NCBI RefSeq assembly: GCF_003097235.1
Contig: NZ_QEQQ01000014.1
Coordinates: 106,339 to 170,338 of the forward strand
Direction: 5' to 3'
Source: Pseudomonas sp. CC120222-01a
GTDB taxonomy: Bacteria > Pseudomonadota > Gammaproteobacteria > Pseudomonadales > Pseudomonadaceae
Length of the DNA stretch: 64,000 nt
Part shown: in pieces, positions 8,575 to 16,750 of the stretch
How the letters are laid out: each line of letters opens with the position of its first letter
Position numbering within the stretch: the stretch's first letter is position 1
Notes under the pieces: generated by a model
Seen by the model: only the letters and a program-made list of their open reading frames with translations
Databases searched by the model: none
What the model was told of the DNA's origin: nothing
Program-made: the position numbers and the translations under genes

Positions 8575-9696
8575 ATGACAAACGCCCTGATCGAGCGCAT
8601 CGACGCGATCATCGTCGACCTGCCGACCATCCGCCCGCACAAGCTGGCGATGCACACGATGCAGCAGCAGACCCTGGTGGTGCTGCGCCTGCGCTGCAGC
8701 GACGGCGTCGAAGGCATCGGCGAGGCCACCACCATCGGCGGCCTGGCCTACGGCTACGAGAGCCCCGAAGGCATCAAGGCCAACATCGACGCCCACCTGG
8801 CACCCGCGCTGATCGGCTTGCCCGCCGACAACATCAACGCCGCCATGCTCAAGCTCGACAAGCTGGCCAAGGGCAACACTTTCGCCAAGTCCGGCATCGA
8901 AAGCGCCTTGCTCGACGCCCAGGGCAAGCGCCTCGGCCTGCCCGTCAGCGAACTGCTCGGTGGCCGCGTGCGCGACAGCCTGGAAGTGGCCTGGACCCTG
9001 GCCAGCGGCGACACCGCCCGCGACATCGGCGAAGCCGAGCACATGCTGGAGATCCGCCGGCACCGCGTGTTCAAGCTGAAGATCGGCGCCAACCCGCTGG
9101 AGCAGGACTTGAAGCACGTGGTGGCGATCAAGCGTGAGCTGGGCGAACGCGCCAGCGTGCGCGTCGACGTCAACCAGTACTGGGACGAATCCCAAGCCAT
9201 CCGCGCCTGCCAGGTGCTCGGCGACAACGGCATCGACCTGATCGAACAGCCCATCTCGCGCATCAACCGCGGCGGCCAGGTGCGCCTGAACCAGCGCAGC
9301 CCGGCGCCGATCATGGCTGACGAGTCCATCGAGAGCGTCGAGGACGCCTTCAGCCTGGCCGCCGACGGCGCCGCCAGCATCTTCGCCCTGAAAATTGCCA
9401 AGAATGGCGGCCCACGCGCCGTGCTGCGCACCGCGCAGATCGCCGAAGCGGCCGGTATTGCCCTGTACGGCGGGACCATGCTCGAAGGCTCGATCGGCAC
9501 CCTGGCCTCGGCCCATGCCTTCCTCACCCTGCGCCAGCTGACCTGGGGCACCGAGCTGTTCGGGCCGCTGCTGCTGACCGAAGAGATCGTCAACGAGCCA
9601 CCGCAGTACCACGACTTCCAGCTGCATGTGCCACGCACCCCGGGCCTGGGCCTGAGCCTCGACGAACAACGCCTGGCGCGCTTTGCCCGCCGCTGA
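8575..9696 (+). CDS. catB: CatB, muconate cycloisomerase
   Basis: A 373-residue enzyme of the enolase superfamily (muconate lactonizing enzyme) that converts cis,cis-muconate to (+)-muconolactone in the cytoplasm, using Mn2+. The KLK catalytic pair (K167, K169), the metal ligands D198, E224 and D249, and K273 sit at exactly the residue numbers of the P. putida enzyme. The N-terminal capping domain (1-130) with its GEATTIGG loop is followed by the barrel. It is the first gene of catBCA, divergent from catR. A 162-bp gap with a REP pair separates it from catC. Confidence 0.96.
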   Translation: MTNALIERIDAIIVDLPTIRPHKLAMHTMQQQTLVVLRLRCSDGVEGIGEATTIGGLAYGYESPEGIKANIDAHLAPALIGLPADNINAAMLKLDKLAKGNTFAKSGIESALLDAQGKRLGLPVSELLGGRVRDSLEVAWTLASGDTARDIGEAEHMLEIRRHRVFKLKIGANPLEQDLKHVVAIKRELGERASVRVDVNQYWDESQAIRACQVLGDNGIDLIEQPISRINRGGQVRLNQRSPAPIMADESIESVEDAFSLAADGAASIFALKIAKNGGPRAVLRTAQIAEAAGIALYGGTMLEGSIGTLASAHAFLTLRQLTWGTELFGPLLLTEEIVNEPPQYHDFQLHVPRTPGLGLSLDEQRLARFARR

Positions 9697-9724
9697 GCCA
9701 CGGACTGAAGGAACACACAAATCC

Positions 9725-9813
9725 CCTGTGGGAGCGGCTTTAGCCGCGAAGCAGGCGACGCGGAGGATGGCACCGGCTGCGCCGGTGTTCGCGGCTAAAG
9801 CCGCTCCCACAGG
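9725..9813. repeat. REP pair inside the cat operon (between catB and catC)
   Basis: Arms at 9725-9750 (CCTGTGGGAGCGGCTTTAGC core) and 9788-9813 are inverted copies around a spacer that itself contains CACCGGCTGCGCCGGTG. The pair can form a strong hairpin in the catB-catC mRNA and may act in mRNA stability or partial termination. It is unusual for the tightly packed catBC pair of other strains. Confidence 0.85.
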
Positions 9814-9858
9814 GTCCGTGCCAGCCTTTGAACACTTTGCAAGACAGGAGAAAACAAC

Positions 9859-10149
9859 ATGCTGTTCCACGTGAAGATGACCGTGAAACTGCCGGTCGAC
9901 ATGGACCCGGCCAAGGCCGCGCAACTGAAGGCCGACGAGAAGGAACTGGCCCAGCGCCTGCAGCGCGAGGGCAGCTGGCGCCACCTGTGGCGCATCGCCG
10001 GGCACTACGCCAACTACAGCGTGTTCGACGTGCCCAGCGTCGAGGCATTGCACGACACGCTGATGCAGCTGCCGCTGTTCCCGTACATGGACATCGAGGT
10101 CGACGGCCTGTGTCGCCACCCGTCGTCGATCCACAGCGACGACCGCTGA
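9859..10149 (+). CDS. catC: CatC, muconolactone delta-isomerase
   Basis: A 96-residue protein beginning MLFHVKMTVKLPVDMDPAKA, the standard opening and length of CatC. CatC is a decameric dimeric-alpha/beta-barrel protein that isomerises muconolactone to 3-oxoadipate enol-lactone. SWRHLWRIAGHYANYSVFDV (about 39-58) and the PLFPYMDIEV segment are family hallmarks. A good ribosome site (GACAGGAGAA) precedes the ATG. It is the second gene of catBCA and 51 bp before catA. Confidence 0.95.
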   Translation: MLFHVKMTVKLPVDMDPAKAAQLKADEKELAQRLQREGSWRHLWRIAGHYANYSVFDVPSVEALHDTLMQLPLFPYMDIEVDGLCRHPSSIHSDDR

Positions 10150-10200
10150 TTCACCCTTGAACCACGACTACCTGACAAGAACAATTCGAGGTAAGCAGAA

Positions 10201-11136
10201 ATGACCGTGAAGATCTCCCACACCGCCGACATCCAGGCCTTCTTCGAGCAAGTGGCCGGCCTTGGCCAGGCCGAAGGCAACCCGCGCTTCAAGCAGATCA
10301 TGCTGCGCGTACTGCAAGACACCGCACGCCTGATCGAAGACCTGGAGGTCAGCGAGGACGAGTTCTGGCATGCCGTCGCCTACCTCAACCGCCTTGGCGG
10401 GCGCAACGAGGCGGGCCTGCTGGCGGCAGGCCTGGGCATCGAGCACTTCCTCGACCTGCTGCAGGACGCCAAGGACGCCGAAGCCGGTTTGACCGGCGGC
10501 ACCCCACGCACCATCGAGGGCCCGCTGTACGTGGCCGGCGCGCCGCTGTCCGAGGGTGAAGCGCGCATGGACGATGGCACCGACCCCGGTGTGGTGATGT
10601 TCCTCCAGGGCCAGGTGTTCGATGCCGACGGAAAGCCGCTGGCCGGCGCCACCGTCGACCTGTGGCACGCCAACACTCAGGGCACCTACTCGTACTTCGA
10701 TTCGACCCAGTCCGACTACAACCTGCGCCGGCGCATCGTCACCGATGCCGAAGGCCGCTACCGTGCCCGTTCCATCGTGCCGTCCGGTTATGGCTGCGAC
10801 CCGCAGGGCCCGACCCAGGAATGCCTGAACCTGCTTGGCCGCCACGGCCAGCGCCCGGCCCATGTGCACTTCTTCATCTCGGCGCCGGGCCACCGTCACC
10901 TGACCACGCAGATCAACTTCGCTGGCGACAAGTACCTGTGGGACGACTTCGCCTACGCCACCCGCGACGGCCTGATCGGCGACCTCCGGTTTGTCGACGA
11001 TGCTGCCGCGGCCCGTGACCGCGGTGTGCAGGGCGAGCGCTTTGCCGAGCTGTCGTTCGACTTCCAGCTGCAGGCCGCCAAGGCGCCAGAAGCCGAGGAA
11101 CGCAGCCACCGGCCACGGGCATTGCAAGATAGCTAA
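10201..11136 (+). CDS. catA: CatA, catechol 1,2-dioxygenase
   Basis: A 311-residue intradiol dioxygenase that opens catechol to cis,cis-muconate with non-haem Fe3+. The N-terminal helical dimerisation domain (1-100) is followed by the catalytic beta-sandwich. The iron ligands are Y163 (GTYSYF), Y197 (PSGYGC), H221 and H223 (AHVHFF), matching the family pattern of two Tyr and two His. It ends catBCA. Because the iac locus just downstream produces catechol, this gene ties the two pathways together. Start by family N-terminus with AGGTAAGCAGAA upstream. Confidence 0.95.
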   Translation: MTVKISHTADIQAFFEQVAGLGQAEGNPRFKQIMLRVLQDTARLIEDLEVSEDEFWHAVAYLNRLGGRNEAGLLAAGLGIEHFLDLLQDAKDAEAGLTGGTPRTIEGPLYVAGAPLSEGEARMDDGTDPGVVMFLQGQVFDADGKPLAGATVDLWHANTQGTYSYFDSTQSDYNLRRRIVTDAEGRYRARSIVPSGYGCDPQGPTQECLNLLGRHGQRPAHVHFFISAPGHRHLTTQINFAGDKYLWDDFAYATRDGLIGDLRFVDDAAAARDRGVQGERFAELSFDFQLQAAKAPEAEERSHRPRALQDS

Positions 11137-11150
11137 GCCCTGATTCACTC

Positions 11151-11203
11151 CTGTGGGAGCGGCCTTGTGTCGCGAAAGGGGCGCAACGCGCCCCCGGCAA
11201 TTC
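11151..11203. repeat. Single REP with terminator-like hairpin after catA
   Basis: One P. putida REP unit (CTGTGGGAGCGGCCTTGTGT) is followed by GGGGCGC-AAC-GCGCCCC (11178-11194), a strong 7-bp stem. It lies between convergent catA and the LysR gene and may serve both as a terminator, although no T-run follows. Confidence 0.7.
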
Positions 11204-11213
11204 CAAACCTTTC

Positions 11214-12137
11214 TCAGGCATTAGCCGCCATGCGCACCGCCCGGGCCATCTCCGTTGCCAGCTCGCGGCTCAGCCCATCCAGCGTGCGCCCGCGTCGGGT
11301 GACGATCTGGATATCGGTCGCATTCATCGCCGGGCAATCGATCGCCAGTGCCTTGAACGTGCCGTTCTTGAGCTCATCGATGATCGGCAGTTCGGCCAGC
11401 AAGGTGGCGCCCAGGCCGGAGCGGACGAAGTCGAGAATCACCGCCAGCGAATTGGAAGTGAGCGTGGGCACGATGGTGAATGGCTGGTCCTTGCACGCCG
11501 CATCGGCCAGTTCGCGCACACGAAAATCGGCGCCCGGCAGCACCAGCGATTCACGCGCCACGTCTTCCAGGCTGACCGTGGTCCGTGCGGCCAGGCGGCT
11601 GTCGCGGTGCACGATCATGCGCAGCGGCTGGGCCAGGCTGTAGAGGCGGGTCAGGCGGGCGGTGGCGCTGGGGGCGAAGATCACCCCCAGGTGCGCCTCA
11701 TCGGCCAGCACCCGGCGCTGCACTTCCAGCGAGGGGGCGCTGATGATCTCGGCCTTGTGCGCGCCATGGGCATGCAGAAACCCCTGCAGCGAATTGATCG
11801 CCCGGGCACCTAGCAGGCCTTCGCCAATGGCGATCACGGTCGAGGCCTGCTGCTGACCGCGCAGCTGATCCAGGCGATTGACCAGCTGGGTGTGCTGGCG
11901 GATGCGCTCGACGTAATAGTCCACGGCCGCCTCGCCGGCAGCCGTCAGGCTGATGCGGTGGGTGCCGGGGCGGACCAGTTCGATATCCAGTTCTTCTTCC
12001 AGCCGGGCGATCTGCCGGCTGACCGATGAGGTGGCGACGCCCAATGCTTCAGCGGCGGCGCGCATGGAGCCCTTGTCGTGGCTCAGGTGCAGATAGCGCA
12101 GGCGATGGTCCTGCAAGTCGATGTGGCGGGTGGGCAT
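11214..12137 (-). CDS. LysR-family regulator between cat and iac loci
   Basis: A 307-residue LTTR. The N-terminal HTH (LQDHRLRYLHLSHDKGSMRA ... ATSSVSRQIARLEEELDIEL, about residues 8-66) is followed by an effector domain. It is divergent from iacA across a 498-bp AT-rich region and convergent with catA. By position it could control iacA, but the iac locus also carries its own MarR repressor, so the role of this gene is open. Length and start are normal for LTTRs. Confidence 0.8.
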   Translation of the reverse strand: MPTRHIDLQDHRLRYLHLSHDKGSMRAAAEALGVATSSVSRQIARLEEELDIELVRPGTHRISLTAAGEAAVDYYVERIRQHTQLVNRLDQLRGQQQASTVIAIGEGLLGARAINSLQGFLHAHGAHKAEIISAPSLEVQRRVLADEAHLGVIFAPSATARLTRLYSLAQPLRMIVHRDSRLAARTTVSLEDVARESLVLPGADFRVRELADAACKDQPFTIVPTLTSNSLAVILDFVRSGLGATLLAELPIIDELKNGTFKALAIDCPAMNATDIQIVTRRGRTLDGLSRELATEMARAVRMAANA

Positions 12138-12635
12138 GGCCTCGACCTCGGGGTAATCACGGCAGGCATTGGCGTGTCCCCATCGATCCTGGCGGGGCGC
12201 TTGCTGTTGTTTTTATGGGTTGTGGCGCTCCTTGCCTGGCCATCCTACACCAGCTTTTTACTCTCCGGAATCATGTGAAAAGTCGACTAAAAATTTTTCG
12301 GAATATCACCGTGCATGGTTAGTTTTTTTCGTCGATCTTTCGTGACTCTCGATGGCTATAAAAATTGATATTAATCAATTGGATAAGTGCTTTTTTGTTG
12401 ATTAGCAGAATGTTCAGTGAGGCGGTTGCGAGGATTTTTAGCGTGAAAATTCAATTGACAATTCACGTAATCGATCGCAAATTTTTGTCACCGGCACCCA
12501 AAACAAGAGAGACAGAACCATGCCGCCCGACCCAGCCTTTGCCCCCCTGCGTGGCCGCTGCTCGCCCTTGCCGAGCCTGGCCATTTCGCCGCCTGCCAAA
12601 CAACACAAAAACCGCGCCTGAGACGGAGAATGTCC
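12138..12635. promoter_or_regulatory. Regulatory region upstream of iacA
   Basis: A 498-bp region far more AT-rich than its surroundings. It contains the palindrome AATTGAT-ATTA-ATCAATT (12363-12380), the motif GAATGTTCAGT (12408-12418) that recurs between iacR and iacH (18906-18916), and a TTGACA (12455-12460) that could be the -35 of an iacA promoter with a weak -10 near 12478. It ends in a 33-codon leader ORF. The likely regulators are IacR and possibly the adjacent LysR protein. Confidence 0.5.
12520..12621 (+). CDS. Possible leader peptide upstream of iacA (33 codons)
   Basis: ATG at 12520, stop TGA at 12619-12621, 33 residues starting MPPDPAFAPLRGRCSPLPSL, rich in proline. A purine-rich AAGAGAGACAG precedes the ATG at a workable distance. 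The frame ends 14 bp before the iacA ATG and just before the iacA ribosome site, so its translation could influence iacA translation. It could equally be chance in a GC-rich stretch; it has no recognisable homolog. Confidence 0.3.
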   Translation: MPPDPAFAPLRGRCSPLPSLAISPPAKQHKNRA

Positions 12636-13805
12636 ATGGATTCGCTTTGCCTGCGTGCCGCGCCTGTGTCGGCGCTCGCCTCTGGCCCTGCCTTCGAGGC
12701 CTTGCTTGACGGGGTGCGTGATCGTGCCCGCCTCGGTGAGTTCGATCGCCAGCGCCACATTTCCCGCGACGTGATCGATGCCTTCAAGGCCCACGGCGTA
12801 TACCGCGCCCTGGTACCGAAACGCTTTGGCGGGCTGGAATGCTCGCCGGGTGCCTTCTGCGAAATGATCGAGCGCATTTCCCATGCCGACGGCTCGGCCG
12901 GCTGGGTCGCCAGCTTCGGCATGAGCCCGGTTTACCTGGCGGCGCTGCCGCTGGAGACCATTGCCGAGATCTACGGCAACAGCCCCGACACCGTGTTCGC
13001 CGGTGGCATCTTCCCGCCACAACCGGCCGAGATCGTGTCTGGCGGCTTCAAGGTCAATGGCCGCTGGAAGTACTCCAGCGGCTCCATGGGCGCCGACATC
13101 GTCGGTGTCGGCATCGCTCCGCGCAACGGCGACAAGCTCGACCTGCCGCGCCTGGCTGTGCTGCCGCGCAGCCAGGCGCGCATCGAGGAAACCTGGGACA
13201 CCGTCGGCCTGCTCGGCACCGGCAGCCACGACCTGCTGGTCGAGGACGTGGTGGTCGGCGAGCAGTGGACCTTTGTCCGCGGTGGCAAGCCGAACCTCGA
13301 CGAGCCGTTCTTCCGCTACCCGTCGCTGTCATTCGCCACCCAGGTGCTTTCGGTGGTCGGCTTAGGCATTGCCCGCGCCGCGCTGGACGAGCTGTCGGGC
13401 ATGGCCAGCGGGCGCATCTCGGTCACCGGCGCCCCGGCGCTGGCCGACCGCCCGCTGGCCCAGGTCGACGTGGCCAAGGCCGAGGCGGCGCTGCGTTCGG
13501 CGCGGGCGTTCTTCTACGAGTCCATCGAGCAGGCCTGGGAACACGTGCTGGCCGGCGACCCGGTACCGGTCGAGGTCACCAACCTGCTGCGTCTGTCCTC
13601 CACCCATGCCGCACGCGTGGCCGCCGAAGTGGCGCGCAGCGCGCAGATGCTCTCGGGCATGACCGGCATTTACAACGAAAGCCCGCTGGCCCGCTGCGTC
13701 AACGATGCGCAAGTGGTCACCCAGCACGCCTTCATGGGCGACGTCACCTACCAGAACGCCGGGGCGATGTTCTTCGGCAAACAGCCCCTGCCGGGCTACC
13801 TGTAA
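12636..13805 (+). CDS. iacA: IacA, flavin-dependent indole-3-acetate monooxygenase component
   Basis: A 389-residue protein with the acyl-CoA dehydrogenase fold used by two-component flavin-dependent monooxygenases. In the iac pathway IacA, fed with reduced flavin by IacG, oxygenates indole-3-acetic acid on the indole ring as the first step. Visible are the N-terminal helical domain (GVYRALVPKRFGGLECSPGA, 54-73), the central beta domain (SGGFKVNGRWKYSSGSMGAD, 134-153) and the C-terminal helical bundle. A first ATG at 12630 touches the GGAGA ribosome site, so the ATG at 12636 (7-base spacing) is chosen. It is the first gene of iacABCDEFG. The related indole oxygenase IifC is excluded by the full iac gene order. 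Confidence 0.9.
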   Translation: MDSLCLRAAPVSALASGPAFEALLDGVRDRARLGEFDRQRHISRDVIDAFKAHGVYRALVPKRFGGLECSPGAFCEMIERISHADGSAGWVASFGMSPVYLAALPLETIAEIYGNSPDTVFAGGIFPPQPAEIVSGGFKVNGRWKYSSGSMGADIVGVGIAPRNGDKLDLPRLAVLPRSQARIEETWDTVGLLGTGSHDLLVEDVVVGEQWTFVRGGKPNLDEPFFRYPSLSFATQVLSVVGLGIARAALDELSGMASGRISVTGAPALADRPLAQVDVAKAEAALRSARAFFYESIEQAWEHVLAGDPVPVEVTNLLRLSSTHAARVAAEVARSAQMLSGMTGIYNESPLARCVNDAQVVTQHAFMGDVTYQNAGAMFFGKQPLPGYL

Positions 13806-13822
13806 CTTTCGGGATTACTGAC

Positions 13823-14185
13823 ATGAGCGATAAGAAAGCCTTGCGCGTGCTGTTCTGCATGGGCATCAACCAGAACTTCTTCGACGCCCCGCGTGAGGAG
13901 CAACTGCAGGTGTGGGCCGCGTTCAGCGCGATGTGGAACGGCATCCACGACCTGGCCGGGGTCAACGTGCTGGGCAACATGGATGACGACCAGAGCATGG
14001 TCGGCCCGTCCGACGGCTTCCCCTGGACCACCTACCTGCTGGCCGATGTGCCGGACATCGAGACCGTGCACGCCGCCTGCAACCTGTTCCGCACCACCGC
14101 CGTGGGCGAGGGGCCGTACAAGCTGTGGCGCTACGCCAAGGTCGAGGCCCGTGTCGGCCGCGAACTGATCATCCAGCGCGCCTGA
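13823..14185 (+). CDS. iacB: IacB, small RedY/HapK-like protein of the iac pathway
   Basis: A 120-residue protein starting MSDKKALRVLFCMGINQNFF, ending in VGRELIIQRA. It is of the size and look of dimeric alpha/beta-barrel (RedY/HapK-like) proteins. It lies 17 bp after iacA and 15 bp before iacC, so it belongs to the same operon. Its position and length match IacB of P. putida 1290. The biochemical step is not well settled in the literature I know; a role in handling an unstable oxindole intermediate is an inference. The larger open frame upstream of 13823 is shadow of iacA. Confidence 0.85.
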   Translation: MSDKKALRVLFCMGINQNFFDAPREEQLQVWAAFSAMWNGIHDLAGVNVLGNMDDDQSMVGPSDGFPWTTYLLADVPDIETVHAACNLFRTTAVGEGPYKLWRYAKVEARVGRELIIQRA

Positions 14186-14200
14186 ATCGAGGACCATGCC

Positions 14201-15484
14201 GTGACCAACCTGATCCCTGCCGTCAACCTGACGGTCGACCCGGCCGAGCTGGTGCAGCCCGACCGCGTTCACACCTCCCTGTACACCGACCCGGCGCTAT
14301 TCGACGCCGAGCTGGAAAAGATCTTCCACAGCACCTGGATCTGGGTCGCCCACGAGAGCGAAGTCCCGGAGGCGGGCAGCTACAAGACCACCTACATCGG
14401 CAAGCAGCCGGTGATCGTGGTGCGTGATCGCAAGAAAGGCATCAACGTGCTGCTCAACCGCTGCCGCCACCGTGGTGCCACGGTGTGCGAGCACAAGAAA
14501 GGCAAGACCAACAGCTTCGTCTGCCCGTACCACGGCTGGGGCTACGCCCTCGACGGCTCGCTGCGCGGCATCCCGCACCCGGAAAGCTACGGCGACTGTA
14601 TCGACAAGGCCGAGCTGCCGCTGGTCAGCCTGCGCACCGAAAGCTACGCCGGCATGGTGTTCGCCACCTTCAAGGACGACATCGAACCGCTGGAAGACTT
14701 CCTCGGTGCGGCGAAGAAGTGGATGGACCTGTTCATGAAACAGGGCGCTGGTTATGGCATCAAAGTGCCGGGCGAGCACCGCTTCCGCTTCCCTGGCAAC
14801 TGGAAGATCCAGCTGGAAAACACCACCGACGCCTACCACTTCCCGCTGGTGCACAAGAGCTTCCTGTCTTCGGTGGATGAGCAAACCCTGGAGCTGTTCG
14901 ACTTCGTCAAAGGCCCCGGCTACGTCGAAGACCTGGGCAACGGCCACAGCGTGATGGTGATGATCCCCGAGCTGGTGGATCTCGACGCTGATCTCGACAA
15001 GCCGATTCCCGAGCGCTTCGAGTCGTTGGCCGCCGAGTTGCGCGACGAAGGCATCGAGGAGCCGCAGGTGCGCCGCATCGTCCGCGCCGTCGGCGGCTCC
15101 GGCTTCAACCTCAACCTGTTCCCCAACGTCGCCTGTTCGATGGCGTTCTTCCGCGTGCTGCAACCGATCTCGGTCACCGAAACGGAAATCCACCACTCGG
15201 TGATCACCATGGACGGCGGCCCGGCCGCAGCCAACCGCTACCGCCTGCGCCTGCACGAGCACTTCCAGGGCCCGATGGGCTTTGGCACCCCGGACGATTC
15301 CGAGGCGTGGGAGCGCGTGCAAAAAGGCGCTAACGCCGGTGAAAACCTGTGGATCATGCTCAACCGCGGCCTGCCGGGCGAGAAGCCCAGTGAAGACGGC
15401 CTGGTCTCCGACGTCAGTGCCGAAACCGGCATGCGGGCGGCGTATCAGCAGTGGAAGAAGTTGATGGCGGCGGAGGCCAAATGA
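14201..15484 (+). CDS. iacC: IacC, Rieske-type ring-hydroxylating dioxygenase alpha subunit
   Basis: A 427-residue oxygenase large subunit. The Rieske motif is CRH at C88/H90 and CPYH at C108/H111. The mononuclear iron site is D210-x2-H213-x4-H218 (TDAYHFPLVH) with D365 in GTPDDSE as the likely third ligand. With IacD and the reductase IacF it should convert the dioxindole-3-acetate intermediate towards catechol. The GTG start at 14201 has GAGGA seven bases upstream; an ATG at 14195 is closed at once by a stop. The stop overlaps the iacD start. Confidence 0.93.
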   Translation: MTNLIPAVNLTVDPAELVQPDRVHTSLYTDPALFDAELEKIFHSTWIWVAHESEVPEAGSYKTTYIGKQPVIVVRDRKKGINVLLNRCRHRGATVCEHKKGKTNSFVCPYHGWGYALDGSLRGIPHPESYGDCIDKAELPLVSLRTESYAGMVFATFKDDIEPLEDFLGAAKKWMDLFMKQGAGYGIKVPGEHRFRFPGNWKIQLENTTDAYHFPLVHKSFLSSVDEQTLELFDFVKGPGYVEDLGNGHSVMVMIPELVDLDADLDKPIPERFESLAAELRDEGIEEPQVRRIVRAVGGSGFNLNLFPNVACSMAFFRVLQPISVTETEIHHSVITMDGGPAAANRYRLRLHEHFQGPMGFGTPDDSEAWERVQKGANAGENLWIMLNRGLPGEKPSEDGLVSDVSAETGMRAAYQQWKKLMAAEAK

Positions 15485-15960
15485 TGAACCTGAATCTGCT
15501 CAACGAAGTCACTGCTTTCATCTGGCAGGAAGGCGACATGCTCGACCACGGTGAATACGACACTTGGCTGAGCCTGTGGACCGAGAAAGGGACCTACATC
15601 ATCCCGATCAACCCGAAAGAAACCGACTACGAAAACACCCTGAACTACGCCTACGACGACCACCACATGCGTGGCCTGCGTGTGCAGCGGCTGATCGGTG
15701 GCGAGTCGATTTCCACCAGCCCGCAACCGCGTACCGTACGCACGATCTCGCGTTTCCGCGTGCTTGGCGACGATGGCGTCAACGTCACAGTGCGCGCTGC
15801 ACAGAACATCCGCGAGTTCCGCAAGGAAAGCCTCAAGCACTACAGCGCCGACCTGACCTACACCCTGGTCCGCGCCGAAGGCGGTTTCAAGATCCACCGC
15901 AAGGTGATCAGCCTGATCAACAGTGACGATGCCCTCGCCGGCATCGGCTACATCCTCTGA
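15481..15960 (+). CDS. iacD: IacD, ring-hydroxylating dioxygenase beta subunit
   Basis: A 159-residue small subunit of the NTF2-like fold (opening MMNLNLLNEVTAFIWQEGDM), with LDHGEYDTWLSLWTEKGTYI and the DDHHMRGLRVQRL block typical of dioxygenase beta subunits, ending in KIHRKVISLINSDD. It gives structural support to the IacC oxygenase. Its ATG overlaps the iacC stop (ATGA, 15481-15484), which implies translational coupling; the next ATG at 15484 has better spacing (7 bases) from GGAGG at 15472-15476 and may be the real start. Confidence 0.92.
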   Translation: MMNLNLLNEVTAFIWQEGDMLDHGEYDTWLSLWTEKGTYIIPINPKETDYENTLNYAYDDHHMRGLRVQRLIGGESISTSPQPRTVRTISRFRVLGDDGVNVTVRAAQNIREFRKESLKHYSADLTYTLVRAEGGFKIHRKVISLINSDDALAGIGYIL

Positions 15961-15970
15961 GGTGCATGCC

Positions 15971-16702
15971 ATGAACCAAGTCGCATTGGTAACCGGCGCC
16001 GGCCAGGGACTGGGCCAGCGCTTCTGCGCCCGGCTGCTCGCCGCAGGCTTCGACGTGGTGGTCTCGGATCGTGACCTGGCGCTGGCCCAGGCCACCGCCA
16101 AGCAGCTGGGTGGCCGCACCCTGGCAGTCAAGCTCGACGTCGGCAGCAAGGCCGACTTCGAACAGGCATTGGCCCAGGTGCTGGAGCACTTCGGCGCCCT
16201 GCACGTGGTGGTCAACAACGCCGCCGTGACCAAGACCACGCCGCTGATGCAGATCAGCCCCGAAGAATTCGACGCCGTGGTTGGCCTCAACCTGCGCAGC
16301 GTGTTCCTCGCCTGCCAGGTGCTCGGCGCGCATCTGGCCGAAGCCGGCTACGGGCGGATCATCAACATGGCCTCGTTGGCCGGGCAGAACGGCGGCACCG
16401 CCACTGGCGCGCACTACGCGGCGAGCAAGGGCGCAATCGTCACCCTGACCAAGATCTTCGCCAAGGAATTCGCCGCCCGTGGCGTCACCGTCAATGCCAT
16501 CGCCCCTGGCCCGATCGACTCGCCTGCGGTACACGCCGCGGTGCCGGCCGAGCGCATGCAGGGCCTGCTGGCGAACATCCCGGTGCAGCGCCTGGGCGAT
16601 GCAGATTTTCTGGGCGACCTGATCGTGCAACTGGCGCGGCCCGAGGCCTACTTCACCACCGGGGCGACCTGGGACGTGAACGGCGGCCTGTTCATGCGTT
16701 GA
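15971..16702 (+). CDS. iacE: IacE, short-chain dehydrogenase/reductase
   Basis: A 243-residue classical SDR. The cofactor motif is TGAGQGLG at about 8-15, NNAA at 82-85 and the catalytic S135-Y149-K153 (YAASK). D33 at the end of beta-2 suggests NAD(H). In the iac pathway IacE acts on the oxygenated indole-acetate intermediate made by IacA on the way to dioxindole-3-acetate. Start at the ATG with GAGG eight bases upstream; it lies 10 bp after iacD. A 7-bp stem hairpin follows the stop. Confidence 0.9.
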   Translation: MNQVALVTGAGQGLGQRFCARLLAAGFDVVVSDRDLALAQATAKQLGGRTLAVKLDVGSKADFEQALAQVLEHFGALHVVVNNAAVTKTTPLMQISPEEFDAVVGLNLRSVFLACQVLGAHLAEAGYGRIINMASLAGQNGGTATGAHYAASKGAIVTLTKIFAKEFAARGVTVNAIAPGPIDSPAVHAAVPAERMQGLLANIPVQRLGDADFLGDLIVQLARPEAYFTTGATWDVNGGLFMR

Positions 16703-16710
16703 TAATTTCC

Positions 16711-16728
16711 GGGGCGCCCACGCGCCCC
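16711..16728. terminator. Intercistronic hairpin between iacE and iacF
   Basis: GGGGCGC-CCAC-GCGCCCC forms a 7-bp GC stem with a 4-base loop, followed by TCTGTT. It begins 8 bp after the iacE stop. The short T stretch makes it at best a weak or partial terminator; it may instead be an RNA stability or processing element within iacABCDEFG. Confidence 0.45.
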
Positions 16729-16750
16729 TCTGTTAGACGGGACACCGGCC

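Noticed and set aside
8515..10134. 539-codon minus-strand frame across catB and catC
   Set aside because: It is antisense to two certain genes, runs through a REP pair and has no family-like sequence.
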